This document shows, in pieces, positions 41,651 to 54,000 of a stretch of 64,000 bases of DNA. The DNA is from Owenia fusiformis. Its lineage: Eukaryota; Annelida; Polychaeta; Sabellida; Oweniidae. Numbering within the stretch: position 1 is the first letter of the stretch; every line of letters begins with the position of its first letter. The position numbers were made by a program, and so were the translations under genes. The notes below the pieces were generated by a model. That model was not told the DNA's origin and did not search any database. It saw only the letters and a list, made by a program, of their open reading frames with translations. The DNA lies in NCBI GenBank assembly GCA_903813345.2, contig CAIIXF020000001.1, forward strand, positions 49,123,885 to 49,187,884, read 5' to 3'.

Positions 41651-44600
41651 ATGGAAGTTCCACCACCGGTAGGTTTAATCTAATATTACACCTATCTGGG
41701 CTTCATTGGACTAGTTTTTGCATTGTAATAATCATTTGATACATGTAAGTGTCAACTGTAGTCGAGATTTAACAATCGTGTACTTTGAGCTCGGTAAAAA
41801 CGAAATGTGAAAAAGGGTTGTATTTTTTCAAAATCAAAAATCTGAGTGAATAAGAATTGATAGGTATTCGACCAAGAATGATCACAAACCTAAATCTTTA
41901 CCACTATGGCTTATTGGCAAAGGTAAGGTTAGGGCTAACGCTTGGCCCTGTGTTTGATTCCCTGTTCACACAAATTTGTTTGTGCATTCCGGGTGTTTGA
42001 CTGTGCCGCAACTCATATAAAAGGCTTTGGTGTAAACTCGTATCTCGTGTGTAGGACAGAGGGGTGTAATATCGACACGTGGGGTAATGTCGACATAAGA
42101 GATGGGGTAACTTCGACAGTTACCTATTAGAAGTAGAATTTCCGTTTTCCACCATGTTTGATTTCTGGAAAAATTAAAATCTCACGAGATCTCGATCAAT
42201 GCAAGATTGAAAATTAGACCATATAAACAACAAGGTGTCGAAGTTACCCCACATGTCAAAGTAACCCCAAAATGATGTCGACGTTACACCCCTTCGCCCT
42301 AGACTATATCCTATTTAGTCTGAATTATATTCAGACTATAAGGCACCTATGTTAAAGTTTGGTAATTCCAAATATTTGTTTACATAGGAAGTGCTATTCA
42401 AAATGGCCGATTGGATAAAATTAATTTGCACATTTTTACTTCAACTAGCTTTATTTTCACTAGACAATATGCTGTGTTACTTTTTATTGCATTTAATTGT
42501 ACCTTACTATTTAATTGGAATTTTGTAATGTTTATTTTATTGAAAAAATGTTTCCTCCAATTGATAATTTTGTGCAAAAAATTTCACTGCAATTTCCACA
42601 GGAAAGTAGTACATCATAACAGACTGACTTCTAGTCAGTCTGTTGGATACATACTACCCTTCGCCCTACCAGTGCAAATAAAAGAACACAGTACTCCTTA
42701 GCAGGACTAAGGACTCCTCCAAGGAAGGAGGAGTTTCTGGCTCTGAATTAGAGTGTAAAATACGGAATATTTCAATTAGGTGTTACTCTAATATGGTCTA
42801 GTGTTGTCGCGATTAATCGATACATCGCGATATACATCGCCAAAGCTGATTCTGGCGATGCATCGATGTCTGAAACAAAACATCGATCTTTTTAAAAAAA
42901 ATTAATTTGCTAAAATTCACCCTTTCTTATCTTATTTTGACGCAAATCGCTTACCTTTCTCATGTCTTATTTCATTTTCCAATGTTTTCTGATATTCTTT
43001 CGCTTTAAAACTGTTTTAGCTAGTCGAAATGAACCATTAATCTAAAAAAATTACTTTACTTTCATTTCACCCTTACTAGATGTCCCCGGATGTACCGGAT
43101 GTTCGGTATTTTAGTGCATTAGCGTTCAGTATTTCAGTGCACTTTTCTCGGACTTTTTCTCGATGTACATCGCGATGTGCATCGATGTTTACTACTGAAA
43201 ATTGCCGATGCATCGATGTACGATTATGGCACATCGCGACAACACTAATATGGTCATATATGGTGGTAATCAAGATTAATTTCCTGTAATGGGGACCTAT
43301 ATGGGGTATAATAAAAATTCAAAAAATGATAACATATTGTGAATCATTGACCTCTTTCAGCAGTATCCCTTGAAGCTGAATATAAGTAGAACCACTTTTG
43401 AGACACTTTTGAAATTTGGCTTGGCACTTGTTGACTGCAATCACTTACATGACAAATGCATAATATAGGCCTATACAAAGTAACCAGAATTTTTGGATAA
43501 AAAATTTGATGATGTTGTTTATATTTCATTATGTTGAACCAAAACTCACAATTAATAGAAATTCTGAAGGGGAAAAATGTTGACTGTTTTATATAATACA
43601 AGTATATCAAATATTTCCTTTTGGATAAATGTAAAACTTTGTTGGTATAAAACTATGTGATCTTGTATTGACTGTGATATGGATTGTGATACAACCTTTA
43701 TCCTATGTTCCAAAAATTGTGTCTGCACTCAGCACTGTCTTGTCCATGTGTCCTGTCTGTATTCTGAAGAAAACCATTTGATTAATTGATTGACATTTTT
43801 ATGGGTGTTTTTTTGGTGTGAAATTGTAAAAAGGATTTGTCTTGGCATGCTGGTTAAAGTCCATTTCATGGAATGATTTGCAACACTGACTAGAACACCG
43901 TATATAATACAGCTTTTTGATGAATTGTTTTTTAGGAGCCGTCTTTATATACTGTGAAGGCCATAGCTATTATGGACAATGATGGCAATAGGATGATAGC
44001 TAAGGTATGTGATAGATCCTCTAGACTCTTATGAGGAAATACAGGGTGCCATAGATCAAAGTGTTTCCCAAATATTCTCAAACTGCTTTTTAGCTCATTT
44101 CAGAGAAGAAATTGTTTGGTAGATGTGTTATAAATTTTTGAAAACTCTAGAGCTTTTCTGCCCATATATCTGATCAGCATTTGAGGAATGCTATACCTTT
44201 TAAGACATATTATTGTCCCTGGCACTAAATAAATCTCATCTTGCCATTTGTGTTACTTTTTGAGTTATTGAAACTTTGAATGCTGCAACAGGCTTAAACA
44301 TTTTCAGTGTATTATATCATATGATCATGTTTAGTAAATAATATTGTGTATTTGGTCAATACAAGTTCAAACTTTAGCAGCAATCATGGACATTGGAAAG
44401 AAGCTGAATAGGCTGCTGATATAGTAAATTAATGTCATTGGTTTCAATTTCAAGTTATTTTTCATTAGGAACCCTGTGGTGAAGTCAAATAATTTCATAT
44501 TTTTTCTATTTGTAGTACTACGATGACACATTTCCAACAACAAAGGAGCAAAAAGCTTTTGAAAAAAATCTCTTCAACAAAACTCACAGAGCAAATGGTA

Positions 44601-47600
44601 AGTATGGCCATGATTAAACATGCAAGTTTAGTGAAAAATCCAGTTTATTTTTTTAGTTGATTTCCATATTATGACAGGGGCGTTACATATCTACAATCAA
44701 CACTACATTTCTCTATCTGTAACAGACTTTCATCTCATTCAGACTGAAATTGTATTTTAAATGCTTTTACAGAGATAGTAATATTTTTATTGGTACCTTT
44801 CTTCCAGCTGAAATCATTATGTTAGAAGGTCTGACCTGTGTATACAGAAGCAACGTGGATCTCTTCTTTTACGTAATAGGCAGTGCTAACGAAAATGAAG
44901 TAAGTACAATTATTATGTCACCACCAAACGTGGTGACATATTGTTATGGTCTCCATTTTATGATGGCGGTTGGTGATCGGTGGTTGGTGTCTGTAACAAA
45001 TTCTTAAAACTTCCAATAACTTAACAAATACTGTTTAGACTGACTTCATTTTTTTTCAAAATCATCTACAAGTTTTCAGAAGTTCGAATCTGACTTTTGA
45101 TTTAAGATTTGACCTTCAATGACCTTTTCAAGGTCAAAAAAGGTCAAAAGGGTCTTTTTTCAACTTGCTTCAAATTGACCAATTTTTTTTTCAAAATCAT
45201 CTACAAGTTGTCAGAAGTTCAAATCTGACTTAAGATTTGAGATTTGACCTTCAATGACATTCTCAAGGTCAAAAAATATTTGACCTTCAATGACCTTCTC
45301 AAGGTCAAAAATGTCTATTTTCAACTTGCTTCAAATTGACCAGTTTTTTTTCAAAATCATCTACAAGTTCTCAGAAGTTCAAATCTGACTTAAGATTGAA
45401 CTAATAATATTATGAGCAAGTAGGTGATGACATTTTGTCATGTCAATGCCTTGTTGTGTATGTCGTAAAATAAAAGGAGATGAAATTAGTCTTTGGATAA
45501 CGTAAATGCAAAGGAAACAAACACATGCATTTTTTGATTGATTTTTGAATCTTTGTAGCATAGAATTATATGTAATTTTCAATTGATTCTTCCTTCTTTT
45601 CAGTTGATACTAGTGAGTGTTCTAAATGCCTTCTACGATGCTATAAGTCAAATACTGAGGAAAAATGTTGAAAAGCGTGCATTATTAGAAAATCTCGATG
45701 CCACATTCCTAGCCATGGATGAGATTTGTGATGGAGGGTAGGTTTGTTAAATATATGCTTTTTACATGCTGCCATCGCTCTGGAGCATTGAAGGCCCATT
45801 GAAGAGACTTCTTTGTAGAGAATTAATTGTCACTCCGTTGAAAACCTAGTTGAGAATTTGGAAGATCATTTTTTTGTAGCCAGAAAATAAACTGTAAATA
45901 TAACGAGCTATCAAATGAACTCAGAGAATGTTCAATGAATTTCAGAATGAAACAGCTGACACTGGAGGTTATACAGCAATCAGTTTGTGATTTACTCTTG
46001 ACATGTAGAATCCTGCAATTACATACTTGATAAATCGGCTCAAATGTATGTTTATATGTTAATGTTATTTTCCAGAATTATACTAGAAGCTGACCCTATG
46101 TCAGTAGTACAGCGTGTTGCAATAAGAATGGATGATGTACCTCTAGGAGAACAAACAGTAGCACAGGTAACCCCTCCCTACCAATACACACCTCTCATTA
46201 TCTATTTACCATATATACACCATCCCTACCAGTATGTACCTTCCCTGCAAATTGTTTACCTCTCTCTACAAATTGTCTAGCTGTCCCTAACAATATACCC
46301 CTCTTTACTTTTGACAATCACCCTTTTACCCCTATCAACCATCTGCCCAACATTTATCTGAGCCCCATGTTCACTGAATCAAGAAGTATATCAATAGCTT
46401 GTACTTGATAAAAATCGATACTAACTGACATAACTTGTAATTTGTGAACAATAATGAATGTTGCAAAAAGTTGCATCCTCCTTAGCAGGTATCCAGAATC
46501 CGTACCTCCTTCTTCCCCCTGCTATAACCAATTTGGAAGCGCCCGATTAAACTGAATCACATGAACTAATTATGCGCAATGACTTTATACATGATTTCTG
46601 CTGCAGTGTTGCGACAGCCAATCAGATTGTGAGTTCTTAATCCGGGAAATGGTAACTGCTTATCGCAGGGGTAAAAAGAAAGAATATATTCTGGATTTTG
46701 AAGCCCTGTGATCGGAGGATGAAAAAGTTGTGGCATCGAATCTTATCATCTGGTGTCGCTCAATAAGTAAAATATGAGTGAAAGTGAAATGGCCCGTCTT
46801 AGGCATTTGAGCCTCTGATGCTGCACGCATAAATAGTACTTTATATACTATTGGCAATTAAACTTAATACCCCACTGTATGGATTAAATTGTACTACATT
46901 TTTATTATTTTTTATTTGCTTGTTTTTAAGCATCTTTCTCAGAAGTTGCAGGTAAGGCTTACATTGGACATAAACATCATGGTGTTAAAATAGAGATTAT
47001 ATTATGATAAAGATTATATGTAAAAAGATATTGATAGATATTAGCGTTTCATATTATAGACATTGACAATTGCAGTTTTTTATGGGAATAGAAATGATTT
47101 GAAGTCAATTAGAATCGGATTTACTGGTATTACAAACAGTATTTATTTTGTAATGAAAGATGTTGATTCTCTATCTCTTGGAATTTAGGGAGGTATCTTT
47201 TTTCATTCAGCATTGATGTGTCTTAGATATGTTTGGCAGATATCTCATATAATTAATTAATTCATCAATGAAACCAGGGTTGCGAGTATGAACTCTATCG
47301 ATGCCATTATCATCATATTTGCAATAGAAATTCAAAGTTTATCAAAGAGAAGATGATAATTGAAAAACACCAACATTTTCAAATTGTTCAAGGGGTTGGG
47401 GATTGAATTTCTTTTCTTCACAGCTATTGTCATTTGGACACAATCCCAAACTGGATCCATAATGATATAATGGGTGCACAATGTCAAATACTTAACATTC
47501 TTCAGTTGTTGCAAAAGGAGTCAATGGAGCCCCTTATAAAGGCAAGGCTATTTGTTGCATTCATTTTGTTCCCATTATGTTTGTTATGGACTCATGTACT

Positions 47601-48925
47601 AAACAGTTCAGACTTCTTAAAGTTGAAAACTTGTGACATGTCCATATTGCATCCATGTACATGTAATCCAACTCTGTCTCAGTTAATTATATTTTGTTAA
47701 TAGGCTTTCATTTTCTTCTGATTCTATCTTATAGACGTCATCTAAGAAGGTCAATTCACTTTTAATTTTTAAATAACTTTTTGGAAATTACTCATTGATC
47801 ATTGAAGCTTTGAGAATTTGTGACAATGGTGAAGGGCAATAGACTGGACATAGTTGCTACCATATTTTTCTCAAAATAAGGCCCACGCTAGATCTTAATT
47901 CTTTATGGACCTTATTTTGAAAGAAAATTCATTATGAGGTCCTTGAGGCTTTTATTTGAATTTTAAAACACTTTGCAGGTCATTTTGACACTTTGAAATA
48001 AACAATAAACAACAATAAACAGCATATGAGTTTGTTCAACATAATGAATGGGCCTTATTCAAAAGAAATCCAGTAGCATGTTTTGGATTTATTTCCTTTC
48101 TATTTATTGTTTTATCTCAGAACATCATTTCATTTTTATTATTGGTGACTTAACATTATTGGTGGAAGTAGTGTGTAGCTATGGTGATGAGGTGTGTCCA
48201 ATGTAGGCCTTAACATGTATGTGTATATACTGTGTATGATTATTGACCTAGAGGTCAACTGTAAAAATAGTGTCATGAAGCAACAATACAAACATAAGAC
48301 TTAATAAGTGTGTAAACATGTCCTTGCTTGATTGTGTCATGATACAATATACCAAGTCAACCAAACTGTTGACCCCACTTTGGCCAATCAGAATGGTGTA
48401 TTTAGACTGAGGTGGTAACATTTACCAAAAGCTATATGTGCCAGTTTGCAGAATGTTTGTGTTGGCTATTGGAATTGAGGGACTCAATTTTTATTGCCCC
48501 GACAAAGTTCTCTAGGGATTTAGTGAAGCTCTATCTCTCAAATAGTAGTGGAAAGATGTAAATGCTTTACGTCGTTATGTTTTTATGTCACCTCCAAAAG
48601 TAGTCTTAAACTTTTTTTGTGTTTGGGGGGTGGTCGGCATTCAGCGGTCTGTGTCTGTAACAAATGGCAGTTGGTGTGTTAATGCCTTATCTAGCCATGC
48701 AATATTTTAATTACCAGTTACAATGCTAATATAAGTAAAACAACAGATACACATTTTCATTCAATCAATGACAATCATGAGGGTCATAAAAACCAAGTAT
48801 AGATTCACTTGATGGTAATTATTATTGGAGCTCAATGCATCTGTTTATACTTAAGCACATGATTGCTCTTCTTTCAGGTTATACAGTCAGCAAAAGAGCA
48901 GATCAAGTGGTCATTACTCAAGTAG
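41651..48925 (+). CDS. COPZ1: Coatomer subunit zeta (COPZ1), complete
   Basis: Exons 41651-41668, 43936-44004, 44516-44597, 44808-44899, 45604-45737, 46076-46166, 48878-48925 encode 177 aa, the usual length for COPZ1, with phases agreeing at every junction. Zeta-COP is the small, longin-fold subunit of the COPI coat (partner of gamma-COP) for Golgi-to-ER transport. Recognisable stretches are [68 protein letters not shown] and a C-terminus IKWSLLK followed by TAG. Exon 1 encodes only MEVPPP. The gene is divergent from SMARCC and convergent with CZIB. Confidence 0.98.
42060..42293. mobile_element. MITE with triple subterminal GTCGAC-type repeats
   Basis: Ends AGGGGTGTAATATCGACA and TGTCGACGTTACACCCCT are inverted. 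Each arm holds three versions of the same motif (GGGGTAATGTCGACA, GGGGTAACTTCGACA and relatives), in opposite orientation on the two sides. 234 bp, first COPZ1 intron. Target duplication not seen. Confidence 0.75.
42799..43247. mobile_element. hAT-type MITE with 8-bp target duplication
   Basis: Terminal inverted repeats TAGTGTTGTCGCGAT and ATGGCACATCGCGACAACAC(TA). Exact flanking duplication ATATGGTC at 42791-42798 and 43248-43255, the length made by hAT transposases. The interior is rich in CGATGCATCGATG motifs arranged palindromically. Non-coding, 449 bp, first COPZ1 intron. Confidence 0.88.
44916..45455 (+). mobile_element. Dispersed repeat family C, copy 6 (full-length form)
   Basis: Starts with the hairpin TGTCACCACCAAACGTGGTG, continues ACATATTGTTATGGTCTCC, GGTTGGTGTCTGTAACAAAT, then three diverged tandem copies (~140-150 bases) containing CAAAATCATCTACAAGTT and GACCTTCAATGACCTTCTCA. 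It closes with GATGACATTTTGTCATGT then CAATGCCTTGTT. COPZ1 intron. Confidence 0.82.
46490..46700. mobile_element. Possible degraded foldback element
   Basis: ATCCAGAATCCGT, CTTCTTCCCCCTGC on the left pair imperfectly with GCAGGGGTAAAAAGAAAG and ATATTCTGGAT on the right. Weak, with several mismatches. COPZ1 intron. Confidence 0.35.
48584..48690 (+). repeat. Dispersed repeat family C, copy 7 (core deleted)
   Basis: TATGTCACCTCCAAAAGTAG ... GGTCTGTGTCTGTAACAAAT ... GTTAATGCCTT. Located just upstream of the last COPZ1 exon. Confidence 0.6.
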
Positions 48926-51098
48926 CATCAGGGGATATACAGAACTATTTATTTATAACACACTATATGAGGGAAGATAGTGTACATTATACAGCCACAC
49001 AAAGCACAAGATTCTCAACTATTCAGTGACTCATACTAGAATATATGTTCCAAAGGCAAACCATCCAATGACCAATTGACCTGCCAACGACTTGGTGATC
49101 TTTCATTACCTTGAAAGCAGTTGCTCAGTCAGTCATCTCTCTTGACTAGGATCAGAGTCTCAATAAAATTGCAAAAAGTTTCAACAACTGAAACTTTTCA
49201 GAGTTCCATTATCTGACATTATTATCATATTGTATCCATAAATATGAACATATCCTTATAGGACCCATGAGAGACAACAATATAGTTTTGATTTTGAAAG
49301 TATAACTTTTGGTTACCATCTGGTGCAAGAGTTAAATGTGGCATTTGTACATGCTTGTGTGGAATATATTGGATGTCACTTGCTTGGCCTCCAAAATATA
49401 TCATAAATTGTAAATATGATAAACTATATAGAAAAATATATAGATTATAAAAATATGCAGTTTTATGTTTGCTTAAAGATAATATTTAATCTAGAAGAGA
49501 CTTAGTATAAAGTAGAAAATCAAGGACAATCATTTCTGGACATGCATGCCCCACAGAAATGTAGTTTCCTACAATTCAATTCAGTCAAACTTGGGCATTC
49601 TTGGTTTTGTTATATTTAAACCTCAGGTTATATACACTGGTAATCTACTGTACATAATGCAACTAACTATTAAGACAGGGTGAGTAAGGCAATGGTTAGT
49701 TGAGAGGGGAGAAAAACCAGAAACCTTTATAGGAAATACCTTACACCTTCTGGCACAGGTTTCCAAAGTTGAATGTGAATTCACAGTATGTGACTTACTG
49801 ATAGATTTTAAGATTTTTATGAGATTTACAGGACTGAGTAACACTTAACTCCTGTACCCCCTCTCTAAGAACAAGATTGTAAGAGAGAAGAGTGGTTACA
49901 AATGGTGCAACTCTACTGTATGCCTCCCCCCTATTTTATGAGATTCTTTTCTGTTTCACACATTTAAAATTACATCCTTTACTTCAATGATGTGTCAGAA
50001 AAGACAACAGGATTTTTGTTTTACATTTAAAGAGAATTATTTATTTCCTTTGGTATAATGAAGTACATTGTGGATACACATGTAGATCACCTGTGCAACA
50101 ATTTAGACAGTGACAGTACCCATCCCCAAAGCAGCAAATCCTAATGAAAATTATCAACCAGTGGCTCTTCAAAATTCCTAATTTTGAATCTAATTTTTGC
50201 TAGAAATGGCACATTTTATTTGCACATCCTGCTAAATGCAGGGCTCCAGACCTCATTAACACTTTCACACTGAAAGTCAGTCTTATTTAGACCAATGTGA
50301 AAAGTTCAATGTTCATATTTAGGTGAGGATCATCAGTACAAGTAATAGAATATGAACTAGAAATTTCAATTGTTTATGTATTACACGCACAAGTATTTTA
50401 ATACCCCTAAATCATGTGTATGGTTTTGACCAATCACTGTTACATTGATTTAAGGATACATCCCATGTACATATTCAGCTTGGAAAGTCAAACAATCACA
50501 AAAGCCAACATAGCTTAAAAATCGAAATATACACCCATCATTTTTGAAATGAAATATGTATACTGCAATATGAAACAAAATACAGAAAGTTTTAAAGGGA
50601 GTAGAAGGGAAAAAGACAAGTTGAGAGGAAGTTTTGAAGAAGTTTTGACAATTCTACAAACTTTTGCTCATTCTTTTTTCTAAAAGTCCAGTCAAAACAG
50701 TTCCAGTCAAAACTTAAAAGGAGTGATATCCCCTTTTCAATTATAATGATTTTTTCCATCTCTTTCTGCATCTTAAGTTTCAATAGGTTCTATATTTGAT
50801 CAGAACATCTTTATTCTTTTAACGGAAAACATAATTAGAATTGGGAGGGAAACATTGGCATGATCCTGAAAAATATTCTCCCAACAATTCACACTCTTCA
50901 TCCCTTTTAATTCCTTTAATCTGTTCACCCATAACCAAGCATTACACTGACATGAAGAATAAGTACATTTTAACATGATTTAAACATCCTACAAAGGTAT
51001 CAATGCATTGTATACTTTTAGAAAATATAACCATTGTTTGAATGGTAAATCACAGAATTGTCATTTCTATGCCCCAGACAAGGCTAAATGTTTACTTT
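48926..51098. other. Overlapping 3'-UTR spacer of convergent COPZ1 and CZIB
   Basis: No coding sequence seen on either strand. Candidate poly(A) signals: AATAAA at 49162-49167 for COPZ1 and, on the minus strand, AATAAA at 50815-50810 for CZIB. Otherwise AT-rich and without clear repeats. Confidence 0.6.
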
Positions 51099-54000
51099 TT
51101 ACTTGACTGTCACAAATGCATGTTTGCAATCATAAATTCCCACAGATTCATTTACTTTCTCGTCATAGTCGCACCATTCCTGGAAATACATGTGAAATAC
51201 AGAATAATTATTAACCATATAAGCACTATACATGCATAAATCAGTAACCAATCAGACTGAAATATATTGCTCAACCAAGATGGCAGCACATTTTTCACTC
51301 ACTTGAGCTATATTTACATCTTGAGAGAGAATCCTGCACCGAGGAATTTATATAAAAAATATGAAGTGGTTCAGAAACATATGGAGACTAGATTGATCAT
51401 TGTCTTCAAAATAAATAAAGGAAAAGTAGGTCATCTCTTCATATCGAAAGCTAATATTTATCAAAACATTGTGTGGGATAATATACGAGTATCCTTAATT
51501 AGTGAGAAAAGTGCCATAAGTTTTTTAGATTTGCTTTAATTGCATTGAGATTTTTATCAAATAAAACCTAGATGGTATGGTGCATTCCCATGTAGTTTGA
51601 TATGCTATGATAAGTTAACTCTACCATATAGTGAGTTTTCTATGTGAGAGAGAGAGATTTCAGTACTCTGGAGCAGTTATTAATGTACTTATAAATGTGC
51701 ACATACAGAAGAATCATATTATATGAAATATGGTGAATCAACATTGATTCATGCTCTTCACGCGGTACTAACTCACCGGGGCGTATCGAAACCAAAACGC
51801 CCCGCAAAACCGTTAATTTGAATTTCAAATCTACCCTTTCTTTGGAAAATCAATGATTGTGAGTCTCACAGTACACCGTTTTTCTTCAAACTTGTTCCAT
51901 TAAAACCTTCACAGATGTACAATCATGTACCTTTCACTCCAGACATTGTTTTTGAGTACAGAGCGTTTTGGTCCCCAGATGTAAGAAGATGCAAATCTTC
52001 AGAGATTTCAACCAAAAGCCTCAATATATCGCCATTTCTTTTATTATTCTCCCCTATATAATGCACAAGGACTCCCATTACAACCCTCCATCTCTGCATC
52101 AACATATTTATTACATTAAACGCAGCAATTTCCAAAAGTCCTACGCATCTGTTCGAAATTGATCAAAACGCCCCGTTCTCTTCCAAAACGCCCCGTTGGA
52201 TCTATACACCTTATCTAGATACTGACTGGACTGCGGGGCGTTTTGGAAGACAACGGGGCGTTTTGGTCAATTTCGAACAGTTGCGTAGGATTTTTCAAAA
52301 TTGCTGTGTTTCATGTAATAAATATGTTTTTGCAGCGATGGAGGGTTGTAATGGGGGTCCTTGCGCAGAATATGGGGGAGAGTGATAGAAGAACTGGCGA
52401 GATATCAAGAATTATGGTTGAAATCTCTGAGGATTTGCAACTTCTCATATCTGGGGACCAAAACGCAGCTAAAATGAGGGACTTTGTAAACAATAGCAAT
52501 GTCTCGACTAAAAGGTATTTCTGTAAAGGTTTTAATAGAACAAGTTTGAGGAAAAATGGTATAGTGTGAGACTCACAATCATTGATTTTCCAAAGACAGT
52601 GTAGATTTGAAATTCAAATTAAGTGTGGGGCGTTTTGGTTGATATATCAATATCAACGAATAGATTAAAATAATATTCTGAAAAAATCATAAGATCGTGT
52701 TCTTATTATCCTACACTTACGAGATAAAGTACTAAATGTATAATATCATAAAAAATTATAGTTCAATTTGGCTGGAAATCAACTAGCGGAGTAGGGTCCT
52801 ATAGCATCACAATATCCTCCGCATATTGGTTTTCGGGAGTATATTGTGGCGATATCTTCTGGTTATTCATAGATATCAAATTTATTTTTTAATGTTATTA
52901 TACATATAGTAGGATAAATAGCAATATATAGAGAGGAAACTTAACTTCAATAAATCTTTACTATGACATACCTTTTCTAAGAGATTGATATCAGAAAACT
53001 TGGACCCGGACTCTGCCCCCTCTGCCGTCCATCCAGCCTTAAATAGAAATGTTGAAGTAGCAATATCAAGACAAGGCATTAACATGCAAAACCATTTGTT
53101 ACAGACACCAACCACTGTCACAAAAAAATGGAGACCATAACAACATGTCACCACTTTTTGGTGGTGGCATAAAAACTAAAACATTACAATGAAAAGCAAA
53201 TATGGCTATCTCAAGGCAGGACATCTGAAGAACTTCAGAGTCAGAATGTCAGAATGTAATAGACCTAGTTCATCAGGAAGCAATATCTGAAGAGACTGTT
53301 GTATAAGTTAAAACATAAATATTTCATATCGAACATTAGATACCACTGACACCTACCCTTGGTGAAAAGTCTGTTGGTTCTACTCCCCTACAATCAAACG
53401 TGACAATCTTAACAAGTTTTGAAGAATCAGAATCCTCAGCTGTGTAAGTCCCTATGCTCTCTTTCACAATGTCTGGAATACAAATAACATATCCCATAAT
53501 TTGAAGATCAAAATTTCACAGAAAGTACAATTGTGAGCACAAATGTGATTTCATATTTTTACTTTTTCAGATATTAGATTTAACTGCATAATTTTACCTT
53601 TGCATTCTCATCATTCATTCAATGTTCAGTTCCTTCATCAAAGGGACACAGGAAAAATATATTGCATAGAAATTGGTCAGAAATAAAAAAAAGTTGCCAT
53701 TTTGAATCACAATTTTGAGGTGCATGGAGGATGAACTTTTATTTTATTGGTCTATGACTGATGTCAATCCCTTCATATCATCATCAATGATGGGTTGAAA
53801 ATCATTTATTTGAACAACAAAACGTTAATTTCTGGAGTAGTTAAGCAAAATTATCACATCGATACAAAGAGATGTAAGGTCTACATGTATGTTGCATCAC
53901 ATTATTTTGGATGGGACAGAACAAAAATACTTCAGAAAAGCATACAGGCCTTCCATACAGAACATTGGAATTAGCTCACATAGTAAAATAATAATTATAA

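Noticed and set aside
43076-43289. Overlapping short frames on both strands
   Set aside because: They lie in the palindromic right half of the hAT MITE.
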